Assembly: GCF_000521865.1 (NCBI RefSeq) | Contig: NZ_JAME01000029.1 | Coordinates: forward strand, 1 to 64,000 | DNA length: 64,000 bases | Origin: Roseivivax isoporae LMG 25204 | GTDB taxonomy: Bacteria; Pseudomonadota; Alphaproteobacteria; Rhodobacterales; Rhodobacteraceae | Direction: 5' to 3' | Shown: positions 62,801-64,000 of the stretch, one piece after another | Layout: each line of letters opens with the position of its first letter | Position numbering within the stretch: the first letter of the stretch is position 1 | The notes under the pieces: generated by a model | Seen by the model: only the letters and a program-made list of their open reading frames with translations | What the model was told of the DNA's origin: nothing | Databases searched by the model: none | Program-made: the position numbers and the translations under genes

Positions 62801-64000
62801 CGGTGGCGGTGCCCGAGGGCGAGACGCGCCTGCCGCTGACCGTGACCGAGGAGTGGGGCGCGGGTGCCTACGTGACCGTGCAGATGATCCGCCCGCGCGA
62901 CGCGGCGGCGGATCGCGCCCCGGTTCGGGCGCTGGGTCTCGCGCACGCGGCGGTCGATCCCGGCGAAGGCCGGCTTTCGGTGCGCATCGACGCGGCCGAG
63001 ACGGCGGACCCGCGGGCACCGCTGCCGCTGACGGTCGCCGTCGACGGGGCGGAGGATGATACCTGGGTGACGCTGGCGGCGGTTGACGCGGGCATCCTGA
63101 ACCTGACGGGCTTCACCCCGCCCGATCCCGCCGCGCATTATTTCGGCCAGCGCCGGCTGGGGGTCGAGCTGCGCGACGTATACGGCAGGCTCATCGACGG
63201 GCAGAGCGGGGCCGCCGGCACCGTGCGGACGGGCGGCGACGGCGGCGCGTCCCTGTCGATGGACGGCACGCCCCCGACCGAGGCGGTGGTCGCCATGTTC
63301 GAGGGACCGGTGCAGGTCGACGCCTCGGGCGTCGCGCGGGCGCGCTTCGACGTTCCGGATTTCAACGGCACGGTGCGGCTGATGGCGGTCGCCTGGTCGC
63401 CCCGCGGCGTCGGTGCGGCCCATCGCGATGTCGTGGTGCGCGACCCGGTGGTGGTCACCGCCGCGCTGCCGCGCTTCCTCGCGCCCGGGGACACGGCGCG
63501 CCTGCTTCTCGAGTTCGCGCATGCCTCGGGACCGTCGGGCGAGATGGCGCTGTCGGTCACGGGACCGGGCGTCGGTGCCGTGCCGGCCTCGGTCGACGTG
63601 CCGGAGGGCGGACACGCGCGCGTGGAGGTGCCGCTGTCCGGGCCGGCGGTGGGCGACCACGCCATCGCGGTGGCGCTGACGCTGCCCGACGGCGGCCGGC
63701 TGACCCGGTCGCTGACGCTGCCGGTGCGGCGCAACGACCCCGCCATCGCCGAGACCCGGCGCCTGACGCTCGGGCCCGGCGAGGTGCTGACGCTCGACGA
63801 CGCGCTCTTCGCGGGCTTTGCCCCGGACAGCGCCGAGGCGCTGGTGTCGGCGGGCCCGCTCGCGCGGTTCGACGTGCCGGGCCTGCTCGCCGCGCTCGAC
63901 GCCTATCCCTACGGCTGCACCGAACAGGTGACGAGTCGCGCGCTGCCGCTCCTGTCGCTCGCGCCGGTGGCGCGCACGCTCGGGCTCGGCGACGACGCGG
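59815..64000 (+). CDS. Alpha-2-macroglobulin family protein with N-terminal PAN/Apple domain (3' end outside window)
   Basis: Open from the ATG at 59815 (AAGGGAGG upstream) to the right edge: at least 1395 residues. A signal peptide (1-26) is followed by a Cys-rich PAN/Apple-like domain (about 35-100; CERQCLND, CGAFTYN, ACFPK). Macroglobulin domains come next (DRGVYRAGDRIHVTALLRD is the MG motif, ALDRAAYAPGDTATLRI another). The thioester site is Cys1368 in YPYGCTEQ, so covalent trapping of proteases looks possible. No lipobox, unlike E. coli YfhM. In many bacteria the next gene is penicillin-binding protein 1C; it would lie beyond the window. Confidence 0.93.
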   Translation, partial: MRRYLSVALVALGLVAGGHAGPAGAQDAPLLPERRSVVTGDVDFYGSDLQPLYDTTLEACERQCLNDASCGAFTYNTRAQACFPKTGVRDRQPFAGAVSGEIRATSPQAQAQARDRAATLEFLQPEDFEAARAEAAALGLRHRAGDWTPEALLAAAAERRQAGDLQGAIRWTGAALAQRDASALWRAYGRLLADAARTDGSGEAERLRAGALSAAVNAVLRAGPDDEAAVALVDLATALEATGRGRQSVRALRLAQDLAPSEDIAGRLEAAIARHGFRVTDTRVESDRAEPRICAEFSDPLVRAGTDYTPYVQLPDARLVVQPEDTALCVAGVRHGARYTVTFRSGLPAADGETLARDVPVTLYVRDRAPTVRFPGRAYVLPPAPGAGLPVETVNAGTLDLALVRVDDRNLLRAMQDGYFGVPLSQWGLDRFSGEVGETVWTGTAEVPAPLNADQLTRLPMDAALAGQAPGLFALTASVPDAPDAALATQWFLVSDLGLTAFSGSDGLSVVVRGISDAGPRAGVPVSLLSRANRVLARAETDADGIASFDAGLLRGTDGAAPALVLAGDGETDLAFLSLTDPAFDLSDRGVAGREPAGPVDAFLATDRGVYRAGDRIHVTALLRDARARALDGLPATLVLSRPDGVEHLRRVSSDARAGGHVFDLALGRGVPRGTWRVALHVDTEAPPLATATVLVEDFVPERIDFDLALPEGPIDPAAPPSLGIAARYLFGAPGADLPVEGAVTLGPLDRLEALPRWRFGRHDAVPDAVSRSLPADLRTGADGTLSLPLPVPAPEIAGRPYRAEASVRLSEGSGRPVERRITRPLLPEGPMIGIRPDFDGRVAEGTEAVFDLQAFAGAAPEPMRVRWTLNRVETRYQWYELYGTWNWEPVTLRSAVASGEAMLGDDPQRVAVPVDWGSHELVVERLDGPYVASSVGFDAGWAVTAEADPSPDLLELALDRAAYAPGDTATLRIVPRAPGTALVSVLSDRVISMQAVAVPEGETRLPLTVTEEWGAGAYVTVQMIRPRDAAADRAPVRALGLAHAAVDPGEGRLSVRIDAAETADPRAPLPLTVAVDGAEDDTWVTLAAVDAGILNLTGFTPPDPAAHYFGQRRLGVELRDVYGRLIDGQSGAAGTVRTGGDGGASLSMDGTPPTEAVVAMFEGPVQVDASGVARARFDVPDFNGTVRLMAVAWSPRGVGAAHRDVVVRDPVVVTAALPRFLAPGDTARLLLEFAHASGPSGEMALSVTGPGVGAVPASVDVPEGGHARVEVPLSGPAVGDHAIAVALTLPDGGRLTRSLTLPVRRNDPAIAETRRLTLGPGEVLTLDDALFAGFAPDSAEALVSAGPLARFDVPGLLAALDAYPYGCTEQVTSRALPLLSLAPVARTLGLGDDA

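Overview
The window is about 64 kb of very GC-rich, densely packed bacterial chromosome. The gene content fits an alphaproteobacterium of the order Rhodobacterales (Rhodobacter/Roseobacter group). Pointers are the argH / small lipoproteins / DUF2834 / lysA / DUF4175 order, a DUF2794 gene, homospermidine synthase, TRAP and spermidine-type ABC transporters, and an SOS box of the alphaproteobacterial type (GTTC-N7-GTTC). I see no rRNA, tRNA, insertion sequence, phage gene or CRISPR array. Because of the GC content almost every real gene has long open frames on its opposite strand; these were ignored.

Layout. 1-4.4 kb: end of an EnvC-type amidase activator, carboxy-terminal protease, rppH and an MltB-type lytic transglycosylase. 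4.5-10.7 kb (all minus): RNase R, dapE, a small conserved protein, a GlsB/YeaQ membrane protein, a Ca2+/cation antiporter and dapD. 10.9-16.9 kb: LOG-family protein, a WbpM/CapD-type sugar-nucleotide dehydratase, asd, a small protein with its own promoter, carbonic anhydrase and a small helical protein. 16.9-21.3 kb: M17 aminopeptidase and NlpC/P60 hydrolase, DUF2794, and an SOS-controlled ImuB-type Y-family polymerase. 21.3-27.4 kb: ureohydrolase and TetR regulator, divergent from a polyamine-type ABC transporter ending in a metallo-hydrolase. 27.5-31.7 kb: a tiny exported membrane peptide, L,D-transpeptidase, CAP lipoprotein, nucleotide-sugar epimerase and homospermidine synthase. 31.8-36.7 kb: hisC, prephenate/arogenate dehydrogenase and extensin-like protein in one operon, then sterol desaturase, a small membrane protein and TlpA. 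36.7-42.9 kb: argH, two mini-lipoproteins, DUF2834, lysA and DUF4175. 43-47.5 kb: TRAP transporter, SDR dehydrogenase and MarR regulator. 47.5-53.7 kb: arfB, an 18-residue ORF with an extreme Shine-Dalgarno sequence, Gfo/Idh oxidoreductase, queuosine-precursor-type transporter, phytase-like esterase, MepA, MFS transporter and thioesterase. 53.8-64 kb: YggT, recQ, yaaA, a hybrid histidine kinase and an alpha-2-macroglobulin that runs off the right edge.

How the genes work together. One theme is the cell envelope: asd, dapD, dapE and lysA are four steps of the diaminopimelate/lysine route, and EnvC, CtpA, the transglycosylase, L,D-transpeptidase, NlpC/P60, MepA and the macroglobulin act on or guard the wall. 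A second is polyamine/guanidino metabolism: ureohydrolase, TetR regulator, Pot-like transporter and, a few kb on, homospermidine synthase. Many neighbours are translationally coupled by ATGA, GTGA or TTGA overlaps, and two convergent pairs share a single CTAG as both stop codons.

The items most worth a second look are the 18-codon ORF preceded by a 16-nt perfect anti-16S match (about 48.1 kb), the LexA-boxed imuB without imuA or dnaE2 beside it (about 21.2 kb), the divergent tetR/ABC promoter dyad (about 22.95 kb), the palindrome-plus-direct-repeat ahead of the TRAP operon (about 42.9 kb) and the tandem mini-lipoproteins after argH (38.1-38.5 kb).
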